The notes under the pieces: model-generated
Seen by the model: the letters and a program-made list of their open reading frames with translations, nothing else
What the model was told of the DNA's origin: nothing
Databases searched by the model: none
DNA from: Sabellastarte sp. h YS-2021
Lineage: Eukaryota > Annelida > Polychaeta > Sabellida > Sabellidae
Length of the DNA stretch: 64,000 bases
Assembly: GCA_964017235.1 (NCBI GenBank)
Contig: OZ024935.1
Location: 92,131,207 to 92,195,206 of the forward strand
Direction: 5' to 3'
Program-made: the position numbers and the translations under genes
Shown: positions 1 through 13,203 of the stretch, piece after piece
Numbering within the stretch: the first letter of the stretch is position 1
How the letters are laid out: each line of letters starts with the position of its first letter

Positions 1-1800
1 ACTTTTCTCCCTGCAACAAAAGAGACTGGTAAATTTTAAAATATAGTGACAATAGGACAAAGTTTCCAGTTGAGGCTAAGGAAAATTGCTAAGAAACCTT
101 GCAATGATTTTATTAGATTGTCAACAATTACGGTTCCATTTCGCTTTCAATTTAGAAAAATTGGCTTCTCTATAAGAGGCTACATTGTCAATGTAAAAAT
201 CTATTACAGAGAACAAGCATATGCATATACTTTTAATAATATGTAAACATAGACTAGCTTTATCTCTTTACTATTGTTACAAGTGGGAAGCACTTTCAGT
301 GAACCAGAATTTCTATGTAACAAGGGTCAGAGTCAAAGCGCAAGTCTAACTGGGCTTCGAATATTTACTTTTACCTCAAAATTAAATTCTTTCATTGGAG
401 TCTGAACTTATGTGGCAACAGAATGCAGATGCTTCACACCATCAGGCTGTAAAATTCACTGCCATCTGCCATTTATCAGAGAACTATGGTCAAAATTCAG
501 AGGTTTACATCCTGTTCAACTGCCAGATTCATATTGGGGGCAGGCCCTCAGCATTGCCACTTGTGGGAGTATCTGAGTATCGCCACTTCTTGGAATATAT
601 CAAGAGGTGAATTAAGAACGCACACAAAATATGAAGACAGAAAAGTTCTGGAATTTCTATAGCATACGGTGAAGGCCATCTATGTATCTTTCTACACAAA
701 TATTCATAGAAAATTTGATAAAAGCAAATTACTGAATTCATATTGCTTAAATCTTTTACAAATTACTGTAGTAACTTTTTTATATTTTTACATGTATTAA
801 AATTCAACACATATCAATACCTGGTATCCCTTTATCCCCTCAAATATACCTGTTCCTTATTTTCACTGATGTTGGTCCACTCAACTTCTTTATTCGATAC
901 CATATGCATGCCTTCTTTGCACGGCATCAAAGCCTTCAGTGCACTCCCTCCCAAAACCTGTAGCGGAAAAAAAGGAACACAAATCAATGTCTAAATTAAT
1001 AAATTCTGATATTATTAGTTATAACATAGATGACAGCAGGAATGACTAGTGCAAGTGCTTCAGTAAAGAGGGCAGCTTATAGAGTGTTTTATGGTAAAAG
1101 TTCAAGTAGTACACCATTTGACATGATATTTTAGCTTTGGGTTGGTGTGGCCTCTAGATCATATAATGGTAGGCCAGATCTTTGATTTTGGAGTTCTCAC
1201 TGGAGCTACATTTGACTGGTAGACGACATCCCAGACAGGAGAGCTTGACATAATTAGTTCTTTGACCAATCAGGCCCCAACAAATCGGACCACTAAAAAT
1301 TCAGAACCTGCAAAATCAGCCTCCAAATTAAAAAAAATTATTCAGGAATTTTACATTTTAAGTTACATTTGTCAAAAGTAATTATATATCAGCTATTTGA
1401 ATGCTGTAATCAGTTCCTTTTATCCTGTTCTTAAACAAGCAGACAGTACTGCAGCCACGTTTGTCTAAAAAAAATCCCTTGCACTTCTGCATTTTAAGTA
1501 CAAACGTGGAATATATTCAAATTTTACCAGTCCTTAATTATTCTTTAACCTTTTTACAGTATATTATAACCTTATAAATCTTATAAAATCAGTGTGAAAG
1601 CTGTAACAAATTTTCGTTTAATTTTGTATACACCAATACATTGTACCTATTTAACAAGGTTTCCCTACCACTCATTAGATATATCTCAATGACATGGTGA
1701 GTAAGCCTTCAGGGGAAGCAGCCATTCGACACTCTCTGTCCTTCAAATCCAAAACAAAGTTCAAAGTAAATAGACCATAACACAGTCTTTGAATAAAGAT
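1..1800. other. AT-rich non-coding DNA
   Basis: No open frame here resembles a known protein; all are short and of low complexity. The only recognisable item is a SINE fragment near 507-570. I see no RNA gene or other structure. Confidence 0.5.
507..570 (-). repeat. tRNA-SINE tail fragment
   Basis: On the minus strand this reads as the middle and 3' part of the SINE seen complete at 18190-18349: the 'cctgttcaac' and 'cattgccacttgtggga' blocks match the reverse complement of that element. The tRNA-like head is missing, so this is an old fragment. Confidence 0.55.
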
Positions 1801-3115
1801 TTCAAATTAAACTGCATATTATATGGATTCTAACAACTACTCTGGGCACAAAGAGAGGTTAATAATATTAACTACATTTATTTCCCCTTTACGCTCCAGT
1901 ACTTAGGAGTAATATCAGTTTAGTGTTACCTTCAAACTTTTTAGTGTTCTTAGGGTCACCTTAAGAATTAAAACCAAAGCACGACAACCGTAATAAATTT
2001 ACCCATCTGGTGTAAAATGTCTTGGGGTGTCTTTGTAATCTGTTGCAGAATCACTAACAGCATCCTACCTTCAGAGGTGCCTGACGAAAATACAAGTAAT
2101 AGAACTTAACAGCACTCACATAAATGTTTCAAAGATTTTAAACTACATTTAATATTCATTTTAATAACTGCTGTGACATTCATTTTACTTTTTACATTCC
2201 AATATTTAAAGAGTAAAATCAGATTATTTATTAAAATCATAAATGTCTTTGAATTGAACTATATATTTTACTTATTTTAACATCATTTGGGGACTTTAAA
2301 TAGCCTTGATTAATGTCAACATCTTTAATCCGTTTTTATATGTCAAAACAGCATTAATATTAAGTACTCATATTTAGTCTTATCAGTCTCTTAAATAAGG
2401 TCCTCTTAATGATAAAGAGCATGAAGATATTTACAAACTTACCCCATGTTGGAAATTATCTAAAGCATGTGAACTGGGCAGTCTGTATAAGTAGGCAATT
2501 CATAGTCACTCGACAACCTTCAAATTTATTTAAACCAAAACAGAAATTTAAATCAACATTTTGTGTTCTTAATCTGATTATTTTACGAGTTTTAAAAACA
2601 TGTTTTGGTTGTGTTATACAAACTTTGCCAGACATTAACTACATTTACAGTATTCTAATATTTAGATTAACAGCAGATTAAGTTTCTCCAGCAAACTCTT
2701 TAGTATTCTCATCTAGGGCTACCTTAGGGATCAAGACAAAAGATGTTAACAAAACTCAATCTTAAGGCCACCATAGCTTTGTAGTGGAAATTGAAAAGTT
2801 CCTTACCATTCTGTTTCAAGAGTCTGTGCTTACCATTACTGTAAAATATGTCCTTGGGAGGGTTACCGTTGCAGTCTTTGGGAGGCAGTGAATTCACTCA
2901 CACTATCCAACCTTCGAAGGTATATAAAATGCTGTACAAAACAATAGTATATAACAGCCATTCAGCAATATTTTAGAGGTGTTTAAACTACAAATTTTAT
3001 GCGTCTGGAAAGAGCCCGGGAAAATGTTAACTGTATTTACATTAATTAAACGTCAACTGTAGCATTTTACATCCCATTTTAATATATAAGCATACAATGA
3101 ATTCAACTGCTGCCT
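1800..3115. repeat. diverged direct duplication, two units of about 0.85 kb
   Basis: Blocks recur in the same order about 0.8 kb apart: 'aactacattta' (1869, 2637), a 'tctttagt.ttct' plus 'tagggt.accttaag' block (about 1940, 2697), 'tgtaaaatatgtc/tgtaaaatgtctt' with 'gtctttg' (about 2012, 2840), and 'ccttc.a.aggt' (about 2070, 2910). No coding capacity is seen in either unit. It could be an old tandem duplication or two copies of an unknown repeat. Confidence 0.35.
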
Positions 3116-3711
3116 TACAATGGTTACATGCACACATCGAGAAAATTGGGCTTTACCTAATCATATAGCACAGTTTCAACAATACAATGATATCACAGTT
3201 ATATATACTTTTATTTACGTTTTTAATTTATTTTTCAAATAGGACAATAACAATATAGAGAAAAAAAAACACATTAGTAGTACAATAACGGTAAAAAAAG
3301 AGTTTGACATTTATCTAAACAAAGCAATCCATTTGTTTGTATGTGAAACTAGTGACAGTAAGTTCAGATTGCATACTTACAGCCCTGTTGTCATGCATTG
3401 CCCGAGGCTCGACGAAATGACTGGTCAACTATTGAATGAGGCAATTCCATCAAGTGTCCAAAGTTGGCCAGATATCTCAAAGAAAGAAATATAAAACTAT
3501 GTGAGAGTAACAGAAGTAACCTAAGATTGTTTTTGTTAAATTATAAACTCCAAAATGATTTTAAATATTTAAAAAATTAATAAGTGGGATCACAAGTGAA
3601 CATAAGATTAGTTAATCTTTTTCCAAACAAAAGAGAAATGAATTATAGAGAAGTTAGGTGAAATTTGTGTATACGCTCAATTTACCATTGACTCAATAGT
3701 ATTAACCTACC

Positions 3712-3766
3712 ACCAACCCTACCAACCAACCAACCTACCAACCTAGCCTCCTCCCAACCACCAACC
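3712..3766. repeat. imperfect CCAA/CCAAC microsatellite
   Basis: A strand-asymmetric C/A-rich run with repeated 'ccaac' and 'ccaacct' units. Confidence 0.7.
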
Positions 3767-4657
3767 ATATAACCTTACCCTCCCTTTGTTAATACTCTTG
3801 AATCAACAGTAAATTGAACACACCCTAAATTTAAAAATTAAGACACTTATTGATGTATAAATATAATAAATTGCTACACCAAAAATTATTGATAGGTTGC
3901 AATACAAGTTAAGAATAGGTTTCCATTTCAAAATCAACTAAGAATATAAGTTGCAATATCAGAAACTCCCCTGCCAATAGTTCTGATGATCCAGATGAAA
4001 TCTTTAAACGGAACACTTTATTGGAATGGCAAAAGTTGTCTATGGGCTTAATGACACTGACGTAACTACAAATACAAGATTATAACAAGATGCATTAATA
4101 ATATATAAAAAGCTTGACCAATGGCTTAATTCACTAAATGTCATTTTTCATCAACATTAAAACAAGGATTTAAAATTTGTTACGAAAAAACATCGTACAT
4201 GTATATTAATTGGATATGCAGTGTTAGCTATTCAAGTGAACCAAACTGGGTGTCGAACATAATTTTCTGTCACACTTCTAACTCACAAAAGAAAATTTAG
4301 CTAAATCAATAAAACACAGAGGAGATTGTTAACGGTCACAACTGAAAGAAAATCGACCTCACCCTGAGTATACGTCTTGGATGCAAGTCAAGACCTAAGT
4401 CTTGAGACCATTAAAAGACTGTAATGATTTAACAATCAACATTGGAAGGCACATACTTTTAAACAACGAGGTAATATTTTCGTAACATAAAATCAAAATA
4501 GGACATATTTAGTATTAGGCAAGTAAAAATGAACCAACAATGTAACTTGGATTTTTTAATTCATGAAGCAAAATAGTGTTGTAATTTCTGTAAGCTCAAT
4601 GTAAGGTAAATTTGTGAATTTGTCGGAGGAAATTTTATATTAAAGTCAAGCTTGGTA

Positions 4658-4740
4658 TTTCACGTCTCGTCCAACAGTCAGGGTCATATTGAGACAGGTC
4701 TTCAGCATTGTCACTTGTGAGAGTCAAACCCATACAGATG
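4658..4740 (-). repeat. tRNA-SINE fragment
   Basis: The blocks 'acgtctcgtccaacagtcag', 'gtcatattgagacaggtctt' and 'cacttgtgagagtc' match the reverse complement of the SINE at 18190-18349. The head is degraded. Confidence 0.55.
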
Positions 4741-6802
4741 TGGCAACTTGTAATTAGATGCCAAACTTTGTTATCTCTAAGTCCACCGAGGACCTCTATT
4801 TGTGAATAACAAGCTCAAATAATTAAAATGGCTCTTACAAGTAAAAACTTAATATTTGCTAATAAATTAAAAGTTGCTAACCACTGGCCAACTTGTGGTC
4901 AATCACTACTTTATTGCTTGAGCATTAAATAGAATTTTAGCCTCACCTTGTGGCTTTATTTGTGAATCTTCAACACAGTAAACTAATCAATATACAATTA
5001 CTGAGCTGGAGCCGAATTCACAAAAATAGCCAAAGGCAGATACTCAGTAAACAAACATATCAGTTTACATTTAACATAAATATCTGCATTACTGAGTACA
5101 CTTTTCGCTAACCATATTGTAAATACGGCCTACTTAGTTGAATAGATTCCTCTATACAGTAACAGAGTTTAAATACTTCACTCACCTTCAAAACGTTTGT
5201 GTTTCCAAAATCAAAATTTTAATCCAATCACAATATTATAGACGACATTTCGGCAGAGGCGACAATTTGAAAACTAAAGATGGCTGGACAGTGGTCAGCT
5301 TATATATCCAGACACCCTCCAACCTTGAAGCAGACGAGAATGGCCAAAGTTTTCCCGCTCAAACCAAGTCATGTAATTTCATTGGTCAAGAATTGGTAAA
5401 CATTTAATTTTGAAACTTTATTGAAGTTTCTACTGCAAGCAGTTTAAGGTTATACTTAGTAGATGTATAGCTTTCTCAACATTTTATGAATATATTTGAT
5501 GTTTTTGTAACGTCAAAATAAGTATATAAAGAATGTCAAATAAACTCATATTCTATTCAGTTTTCCAAGAGAAAGGTTTATACATAGAAAATGAAGAAAT
5601 ATAGTTTATTACTTTTCAAAGTAACGTGTAACATATTCTGCGCCTTAAATTCAACCTACACACCACGTGACGTTATATAAACCCTAAACAATTACATGAA
5701 GTACAAGTTATGTATAGCTTTGATAACATGTTTAGCAATACAACTTAAAATCTGAAATTTAATTTCAATATTGTGTAATATTATACATCATTCCAAAGTC
5801 TATTGTTCTATCTAGGTTGAATATAGTATTCAAAGCTATATATATTTGATTGATTTTAATTTGAGTATTCACTATATTTATGTTCTTTTGAATTCAACTA
5901 TTACTACTTAATGTCACCATAAATTCATGAAAATAGTTTATTTGTTTGTGTGTATTTGTGCGTGTCACTTTGGCAGCTCCTGAGAAATTCTTTCTAAATG
6001 TCTTTTCTCCCCGATATCTGGTGTTAAAACTACTTAATAATTATATGCATTGTGTTTTGGCAGTAATTAAGTTGTGCTTGGTGAAATGGTGAAGTTCCTT
6101 TACGTGAAAAATAATACACACTTGTGTATTTTGTTGTAAATGAGATGTTTTCAGTTGTCAAACTTGTAAAAATGCGTACTTGTTTATATATATATTAATA
6201 CGTTTGAAATGTGAAAAATTGTAATTGCTTCCAAAAAGTTTAGTTTACCAAACTCTAAGCCTATACCAATATTTAAGTTTCACAAATATATTAAAACAAA
6301 CTAATTTATAATGGGACCTACGCTCTGTGGCCATAATGCCCTCATACAGTGTGAATGTATGTTTCAGGAATTGTTGCTGAGACACTTAAATGTCTTGTTA
6401 GCCTTGCTGAAGGCTCAAGTTCCTTTGCAGTTCGGGAAAGTTTTCAGTTCAGATAATGGAGTTTCAGTTTCTATAATGTACTCATACATGTACTGACTTT
6501 TAAAGAAACAAACAGCTAAGAGAAATCTGGAGAGCTTGCCTTCTTGCTTTGAAATTCTCAATGCGTACCTTATGATTGCCAAATATTTCTGCACCTATTC
6601 TGAACATATTATACACATATGGGCCTTAAGCAAGGCTAATGTCTTGTGTTCATAATAGTGACTTTTGTAAAGGATTCAATAAGACATATTATCTATTGCA
6701 CAGATCAAATTTTCATGCCAATGTTTAAAATATGGCTTTAAATTGTGAAGTCATAATGCTATCATATAGTTTGCATTCGTATAAGTTATTATTTGTGTTC
6801 AG

Positions 6803-6917
6803 AGGCTCTAATCACAGGCTGTCACCTCTGTGGGGGTTCAGCCTCCACAATTGGCAAATGTTGAGGGTCAGTCCCTATATGACCCCGGCTGTTGAACGGG
6901 ACATAAAATCAGGGACC
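6803..6917 (+). repeat. tRNA-SINE, interrupted downstream by a MITE
   Basis: The stretch from 'ggctctaatcacaggctgtc' to 'gttgaacgggacataaaatc' matches the SINE at 18190-18349, including the B-box area (altered to 'gggggttcagcctcc') and the 'gaccccggctgttgaa' tail block. The 5' half is missing, and the copy stops where the inverted-repeat element at 6918 begins, implying a nested insertion. Confidence 0.6.
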
Positions 6918-7108
6918 GTATTCTGCAACAATACTCAGATAAGGTGACCTTAGATCTAAGTAAGGGAATGTTTTCACTTAAGTTTTTTCTTGCACTTTGT
7001 ATTCACGAAACAAAAGTTAGCAATTTTCAGTTTCACCATTTCTTACTTGAAGCCTAAGAAATACTTGAAATCTAAGTTAGAAATTATCTAAGTATTGTTG
7101 TAGAATAC
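6918..7108. mobile_element. MITE with 25-bp terminal inverted repeats
   Basis: The ends 6918-6942 and 7084-7108 are inverted copies with two mismatches in 25 (left end starts GTATTCTGCAACAATACT, right end reversed starts GTATTCTACAACAATACT). The 191-bp body is AT-rich and has no ORF. This is the architecture of a non-autonomous DNA transposon; the superfamily cannot be assigned. It sits against a SINE copy. Confidence 0.65.
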
Positions 7109-7170
7109 TCATTTGACCGTGGGATCATAATGCCTCCATACACAGCTTGCATTGCTATAAACTTTAGTAA

Positions 7171-7394
7171 GGGGTCCACGGTGGCAGAGTGGTAACACCC
7201 TCGCCTCCCACCTCTGAGGCCGGGGTTCGGTTCCCGGCATGGCCTCAAGTGGGAAAGCTGGTAGTTGCTTGCCGTTGGTCGGCAGTTTTCAGTTGACGAA
7301 CTGTATGTACTGGTTTCCTCTGCCCTTCCAACTACCCGTCGTTATATGACCTGTACAGTGTTGAAAGCGACATAAAACCCCAAATTAAAAAAAT
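7171..7394 (+). mobile_element. tRNA-derived SINE, full-length
   Basis: The head carries an A-box-like 'tggcagagtgg' and a B-box 'ggttcggttcc', the two internal RNA polymerase III promoter elements of a tRNA. It is followed by a tRNA-unrelated body ('aagctggtagttgcttgccg', 'tgtatgtactggtttcctctg', 'atatgacctgtacagtgttg') and an A-rich end 'cataaaaccccaaattaaaa'. Related copies lie at 9630, 37631, 51041 and 55806. The tail block (atatgacc..g.gttgaa..ga/cataaaacccc) is shared with the other SINE type at 18190, whose body differs. Confidence 0.8.
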
Positions 7395-7857
7395 TCTCAT
7401 CTCCACAGTTATGAGTGGAGATTAGGCACTTTAAAAGTCCAATTACAAATAGAATTGTCGGGTATAATATATTTCACGTTTCAGTTTATATTTAACGTCA
7501 ACATATAACTTATCTACCAATCGACCTAAAGGTTACCCTGTAAAACAGTTCACCTATTGAATTGTACACAGGTCAAGCCATGTTTCAGATATACATTAAA
7601 ACCCTACATATCATCTTGTCTGCTATTTCATTTTTATTTTGAAGGTAAGACAGTATATTACTGCAACTAACAACAATAAGTTACAACCAATTAAATAGTT
7701 CTTTTTATCCATCTCAAATGAATTTCTAAAATTTTACAAGGTACAAGCATCGTCTTCTCTAAAAAATATCTGCAAAATAATATATATGTAAGTTGGGTGA
7801 CAGAGCCAACAGTATTGTCAATAATTATCTCAGGTTATAGTAACATAAATTTGAATT

Positions 7858-7925
7858 CAAAGTTGGGCATTTATGTCCCGTTCAACAGCCAGGGCCATAT
7901 TGGCACCTGTCCAAAGCATTTACAG
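7858..7925 (-). repeat. tRNA-SINE tail fragment
   Basis: 'caaagttgggcatttatgtc' followed by 'ccgttcaacagccagggcc' matches the reverse complement of the 3' tail of the SINE at 18190-18349, including its 'ccaactttg' end. Confidence 0.55.
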
Positions 7926-9629
7926 CGATGGTGCAGTTCTACTTCCAAATATGGTCCGGGACTAGTCAAAAAGAGTTGTATATTTGGGGACATGCAAATA
8001 TGTGTACATTATGAGCACATTAATTTCCTGCCCAAAAATTGTCATGAGGACATTGTGGAATAAATTTTACACATTGCATATGCGGACATTGTGTAACCAA
8101 TTTAACAAAGAAAGCGGCAACCCATACAAACTATGTGACCTTCCTTGTCGTTTGGTTCAATGTAGGGATAATAAACCCGTCTGACCGAATGTATCTAGAT
8201 GAGTCACTTCGTCATATATGTTTTTTGTTCAATCTCAGCTGAGGTTTGGACTCAAATCTACTTCACCATGATAGTCTGAGTCAATAGTTTCAGCTATAAA
8301 TTCATCCAGAAACTAGATTATAGTAGATCATATTTTTCTCTGGAACGCATATAGTTTGGAATATATTTAGTTGGGAACTGGCAGTTTTGAATTGGGAACA
8401 ATTGGAAGTGAATCAAGTGTGTTCCTGATTAATTCATACTTTTTTTCAAAATATCATAAACTATTGCCAATTCTTGTCAGATCCACCATTTGGGAACCCC
8501 ATGACAAAACTATGTTAACATGCGCAAAGCAATCATTCTTATCTTACGTCAAAACTCTACAATGAACAGAAAATTTGATTTTAATGGTTGTCTAGTTCAC
8601 AGTCTTGATCCAAAGATGTTTCAAAGATTTTTTATCGCCCATACAACAATATGGGGGATGGGTGGCATTGTAGGAGGTATGAACTCTCTGAAAGCTTCTT
8701 GTTCTACTTATTTTAAAGAAAAATGGTGGGCTTGACAATAAAGGAACGTAACTCTTTTGATGTATATTTTAAAGAGAGGGTTAGTACAACGTTTACAAAG
8801 CACGTAACGTTAAAGAATTTCCTTAAGAGATACGTTAGGTTTGAAGAGTAAACGTTTGTTATATTAGGGTTTAGCAATACGTCCATATGAAAGAGTGCAG
8901 GTCAACGTAGTTACTTCGATGTACTACAAAACATGCATGCTTTGCAAATAGGTATCTGCTATTTGTGTGGGATAATATGGTGAACTGGAACCCGACCAAA
9001 ATGTAGTGTTCATATTTATCTACCTTTGGGGCTGTGGTATATTTATTTGTTGTATGTAGTTTTTTAATAACATAGATAGGTTTGGGTGAACGTAAGAAAG
9101 CCACCCTTTACGTGCAACAGGTAACGTAGTTGGTCCCTAAAATGCTAAAAGTCACCTGATACACATCTACTGCTGACGTAGATACGTTTCAGTTTTGACA
9201 GCCAAAAGGTAACACTAAAGCTCTCTATTATCAATGGAGGAGACGCAACATACAAATCCCCATCCTTCAAACTCATATTTTATTATTTTGTTCTCTTGTG
9301 AAAAAACGACATTTCAAAAGATGAAACACTAGGGCTATGGTCTGAGTCTGTAGAGGGATAAAATGGTGTGGGTTTGAGCAAACATTTAGGCATGAATCTT
9401 TGCAAAAACGTTTATGTTAAAATTTGACTGTAAGCTTGCCAAAGTTTTGTGGTTTACAGTGTCTAATGTGGTTTAAAATGCTCAAATCTTTGCCGACCAT
9501 TCATCATACATTTTGAAAATTTATGTAAGTGGAATAAATGTGATTCATGTAACAGATAACAATGGGGATATCAATTTTTGATATAAATGCTTGTGAATTT
9601 TATTTATCACTCCCACTACCTTTGTATTG
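7926..9629. other. AT-rich non-coding DNA
   Basis: Only short open frames without recognisable domains are present. Repeated 'aacgt' words occur around 8740-9190 but form no clear unit. I see nothing else to annotate. Confidence 0.45.
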
Positions 9630-9819
9630 ATAATATTGTGAAGGGTAGTTAGAAGGGCGGAGGAAACCAGCACATACAGCTTGTCTGAGATTCTCTAATG
9701 TAAGCCAGTAATCAACAGCAGGCAACTACCAGCTTTTCCTCTTGAGATCAGGCTAAGATTCAAACTTGGATCTCTTAGATGGGAAGCGAGTGTGTTACCT
9801 CCTTGGCACCATGGCTGCC
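9630..9819 (-). mobile_element. tRNA-derived SINE, diverged
   Basis: Minus-strand copy of the SINE at 7171: 'agggtagttagaagggcgga', 'ggaaaccagcacatacagct', 'ggcaactaccagctttt' and the head 'ggcaccatggctgcc' are all present, with many substitutions. The polymerase III boxes are degraded. Confidence 0.7.
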
Positions 9820-12254
9820 TTTAATGTTTGTGAACAAAATTCATGTCACCTTATAACTGCATAGGCTATGTTTTGGGGTCAAGTGCATATATATTAAAAT
9901 GTATAAGACCAAATAATATACCCAGAACATTTAATAAAATCTGACTTTTTTGACAAAGTAAATATTTGAGAAAGGAATTATAAAAGGGTTATTTTTAAGG
10001 TAATAATGCTGTATATATATGTTATTCAATGCTTTGAGGTAATCACAATTACTGGTAAGTTAAGGAAATTGCTAACCTGTTTGTCCCAAATGATACTTAT
10101 TTTCTATAACACACAGAGCATTCACAACAGGTTGACAAGAGATAACAAAAATTATCACAAAGAAAATAAAAGATATCAAATTGTCACAGACAATAGATCA
10201 CCATGTGCACAATCTGTCACATTGCCATTGCTTGACATAATTCTATTTACACAAGCTGCAACTAAATGGACATTTCCACATCACTGACAGGCAGGAAATT
10301 CAGTGAATATATTAGATTACTCAACTTTCCTCATACCTGACATTGGAGGACATAGATTGAGTTTTTCATCCATAGTGTAAAATGTTTGGAACATTAGCAG
10401 CGGGGCAGTAAACATTAGCAATATATAAGGTAACTATCCATGCATAGCTCGAAAACTAAATTAATAATAATAATTGTGGAATCAATGCCCCAAATTTCCA
10501 CTTAACGAATCAAGATACAGCTTACAAATGATAAGTTTCATGTCAGGGCTTCTGATTGGCTAGGATTTAAGTACATTGTTTACTATGTTTTGTGTCAATT
10601 TTACAGCATGTGAAAAGTTAGCAAGCCAAATAACTTAAAAGTTAGCACTCAAATAACTTAAGTTATAAAAGTGTTCTTCGTTACAACCAAAATAATGAAA
10701 GACACAGATGGTTTTCATTATGACACATAATGCTATGGCCTGTTCACATAGTTCTGGATGGGCTAGTAACTGCCCATTTTTGAATTTTACTTCATGACCT
10801 TGTCTTTATGATTCTGAAAAGGGATCATGCGTCTTGGTACTGCACGTTATGTTTAGCAATTCCCCCTGCACTAGTGCTGCAACAATGTTTGTAGAAGTTT
10901 GATAGTTCACTCGTTTATCATGCCAAATACAAAATTCGGTTCAAACGTCTGAATTTCAGATCACCAAGATCACACCACATCCGAATGGATCCTATTATCG
11001 CCCATCTATAAAAACCTGCGTTTTAATGAAAATATGGCGAAATGTATTCAAAATATACATGGATGTTATATTTCTGGCTTATTTTCAACAAAGTGACAAG
11101 ATTTTATGTAAGATTTCAGCGTTTTTACTGGTTTTCAAAACTTTTGATGATTGAACTAGATCAATGTTGGCTGGCTTGTATGGTAACCAAGCATTCGAAC
11201 CCGACATTCGGAACTATCTCACAGCACTAATCACTGTTTATTTGAGTCTGTGCTAGAGGGTTAGATGGAAGATCAGCTTGATTACTGTTATTCGCTCGGT
11301 TTTCTTCTCCTATGCAGTTTGACTGAGTGGAATTTTAACATCATCATTATGGAAGTTTTGTGTTGTTGTGCTTATTATGCAAGAAGCAGACCAAGAACAG
11401 AGCACTGACAGGAACAACAGCCAGCCATCATAGAGAAACATTAATACCACACTGGCTCAATATCTGAACTAAGTTCAACATTTTTCAGAAGCTCTAAATA
11501 AAAACCCTTATACCAAGATATGATAGAAATCACTGTATAATTATATCTGTGCTGTGACAGACCTCTGTGCTAGTAACATTTTGTAGCTGAAGAGAAAGTA
11601 GGCAAACACTAGATTTAACAACATGCTGTAAATGCATCATTTGTAAGAATGACATCAATCTACTTAACTGTAAGAACATAAACGTAGCCATAACTCACTT
11701 ATACATTGAGCAACCCATGACCACCCAATCTTTCACTATATTGCAGCAAAACAGCACCAAAAGATCATGTTAACATATGCAACTGTATATCTTTTCAGGA
11801 ACAAAAGTCACTTACTCATTATGTTAAATGTCTAAAAGTGAATAAGTATTTACAGCTCACTTAGATATTGCAATAGTCATCCTAAATGTTGACTAATGTT
11901 TTAACTAAAGAGAAATTGAACAACCTTTTTTTGTGTGAAAATGCTATAAATGCACTAGTTTTCGAGCTATAGGTGATTTACTCAATGGTGGTATTATAAA
12001 AGCGACTATTATTCACTAAACATGGAAAAAGCGGTACAAAACTTTACTATGTTTTAGTTCACAAAACAATAGGTGAACAAAACCTTTGACAGAAATTGTG
12101 TGCCTACATTACTTCTGAAGATTTAAGCTGAAAATTGAGAAAGTAGCTGTAACTCAATTAGCTACTGCAATAGACTTCTAAAATATTGACTATGTTGCAC
12201 TTGTGGAGAAAGTTGCTAAAATTGCTATAACTTTCGTAGCCTTTTGCCCTAAGG
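9820..12254. other. AT-rich non-coding DNA
   Basis: No gene is recognisable. A segment at about 10545-10620 ('cttctgattggctaggattt', 'gtcaattttacagcatgtg') resembles 12985-13110 and may be another dispersed repeat. Confidence 0.4.
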
Positions 12255-12700
12255 CCACAATAGTCCCAAACAAGAGCACTGGAAGAGGGCAGACCTCCGC
12301 CACGGGAGCTCAATTCCTGGACTTTCAAAACCTACCATTAGCACTGATATTTCCCTCTCTATTTCACATTTTTGCCGATAGTGATCCGGATCACTCCCAA
12401 TTTATTTTTCATGGATCCAGACAGTGATCCAAATCACTCCCAAAATCGAATCACTTGTTCCTTGTCCCATTTAGGACGTATCCTGAAAATTTCATCAAAA
12501 TCCCTCCATAAGTTTTTGAGCTATCTTACTATAAAAATTACATTTCATGGATACAGAATATCCAGACAGTGATCCGAATCACTCCCAAAATCTAATCACT
12601 TGTTCTTTTTACCATTTCGGACATATCCTGAAAATTTTATCAAAATCCGTCCCCAAGTTTTTGAGTTATCTTGTTCACAAACAGACGGACAGACAAACCC
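12255..12700 (+). repeat. dispersed repeat with two tandem units of about 140 bp
   Basis: It starts near 'aagagcactggaagagggca' and 'gacctccgcca' and ends near 'aacagacggacagacaaac'. Inside, two consecutive units (about 12404-12540 and 12541-12680) each carry 'cagacagtgatcc', 'atcactcccaaaatc', 'tcctgaaaat', 'atcaaaatcc' and 'aagtttttgag'. The ending belongs to a family also seen at 18840-19212, 37020-37215 and 52330-52510. No coding capacity. Confidence 0.6.
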
Positions 12701-13190
12701 AGAATCCGTATTAAATATTGACAATTGTCACAAAAGTGGTTCAAATGTTCAATAATACAACTATTGTAGAAGTAATTTATCGCCATTTAATTTTATTTTG
12801 TTTGAATAAATATAACAATCATTTTAATTTAAACAATATCTTGGAAGTATACAGTAAAACATCTTTTTGACATATCAGAAAAGTAATGTCATTTTCGGAT
12901 GATATTTGTAATTAAAGGAATGTGCTGTGTGGCAATGACTACCTTAGAGCAAGTGATGTAAATTCACCAGTGGATGTAAATTCGGCATGTTTTGGTTTTT
13001 TGTCAATTTTACAGCACAAATATGGAAAACATGTCATAATTTTGTTGAATAGAAATAGAAATTCTAACATGACACGGATGTGTCCTCGATTCTGATTGGC
13101 TAAACGATGAAATCCTTCCCTGGTAATGGCTGTCGTAACAATGAACATTTTACAGTAAAACTTGCAATAATTATGCATCTTAAAATAATT
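12701..13190. other. non-coding DNA containing the outer arm of an inverted repeat
   Basis: AT-rich and without a recognisable gene. ATTCTAACATGACA at 13061-13074 is an exact inverted match to 13191-13204, immediately outside the hairpin at 13204-13287. Confidence 0.4.
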
Positions 13191-13203
13191 TGTCATGTTA
13201 GAA

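Larger units (their letters stand above)
3120..6800. other. AT-rich non-coding DNA
   Basis: Apart from a CCAA-rich microsatellite (3712-3766) and a SINE fragment (4658-4740) I see no gene. The short open frames have no recognisable domain. Confidence 0.45.

Noticed and set aside
7171..7240. Possible functional tRNA gene
   Set aside because: A and B boxes are present but no cloverleaf acceptor stem closes, and the sequence continues into a SINE body shared with other copies.
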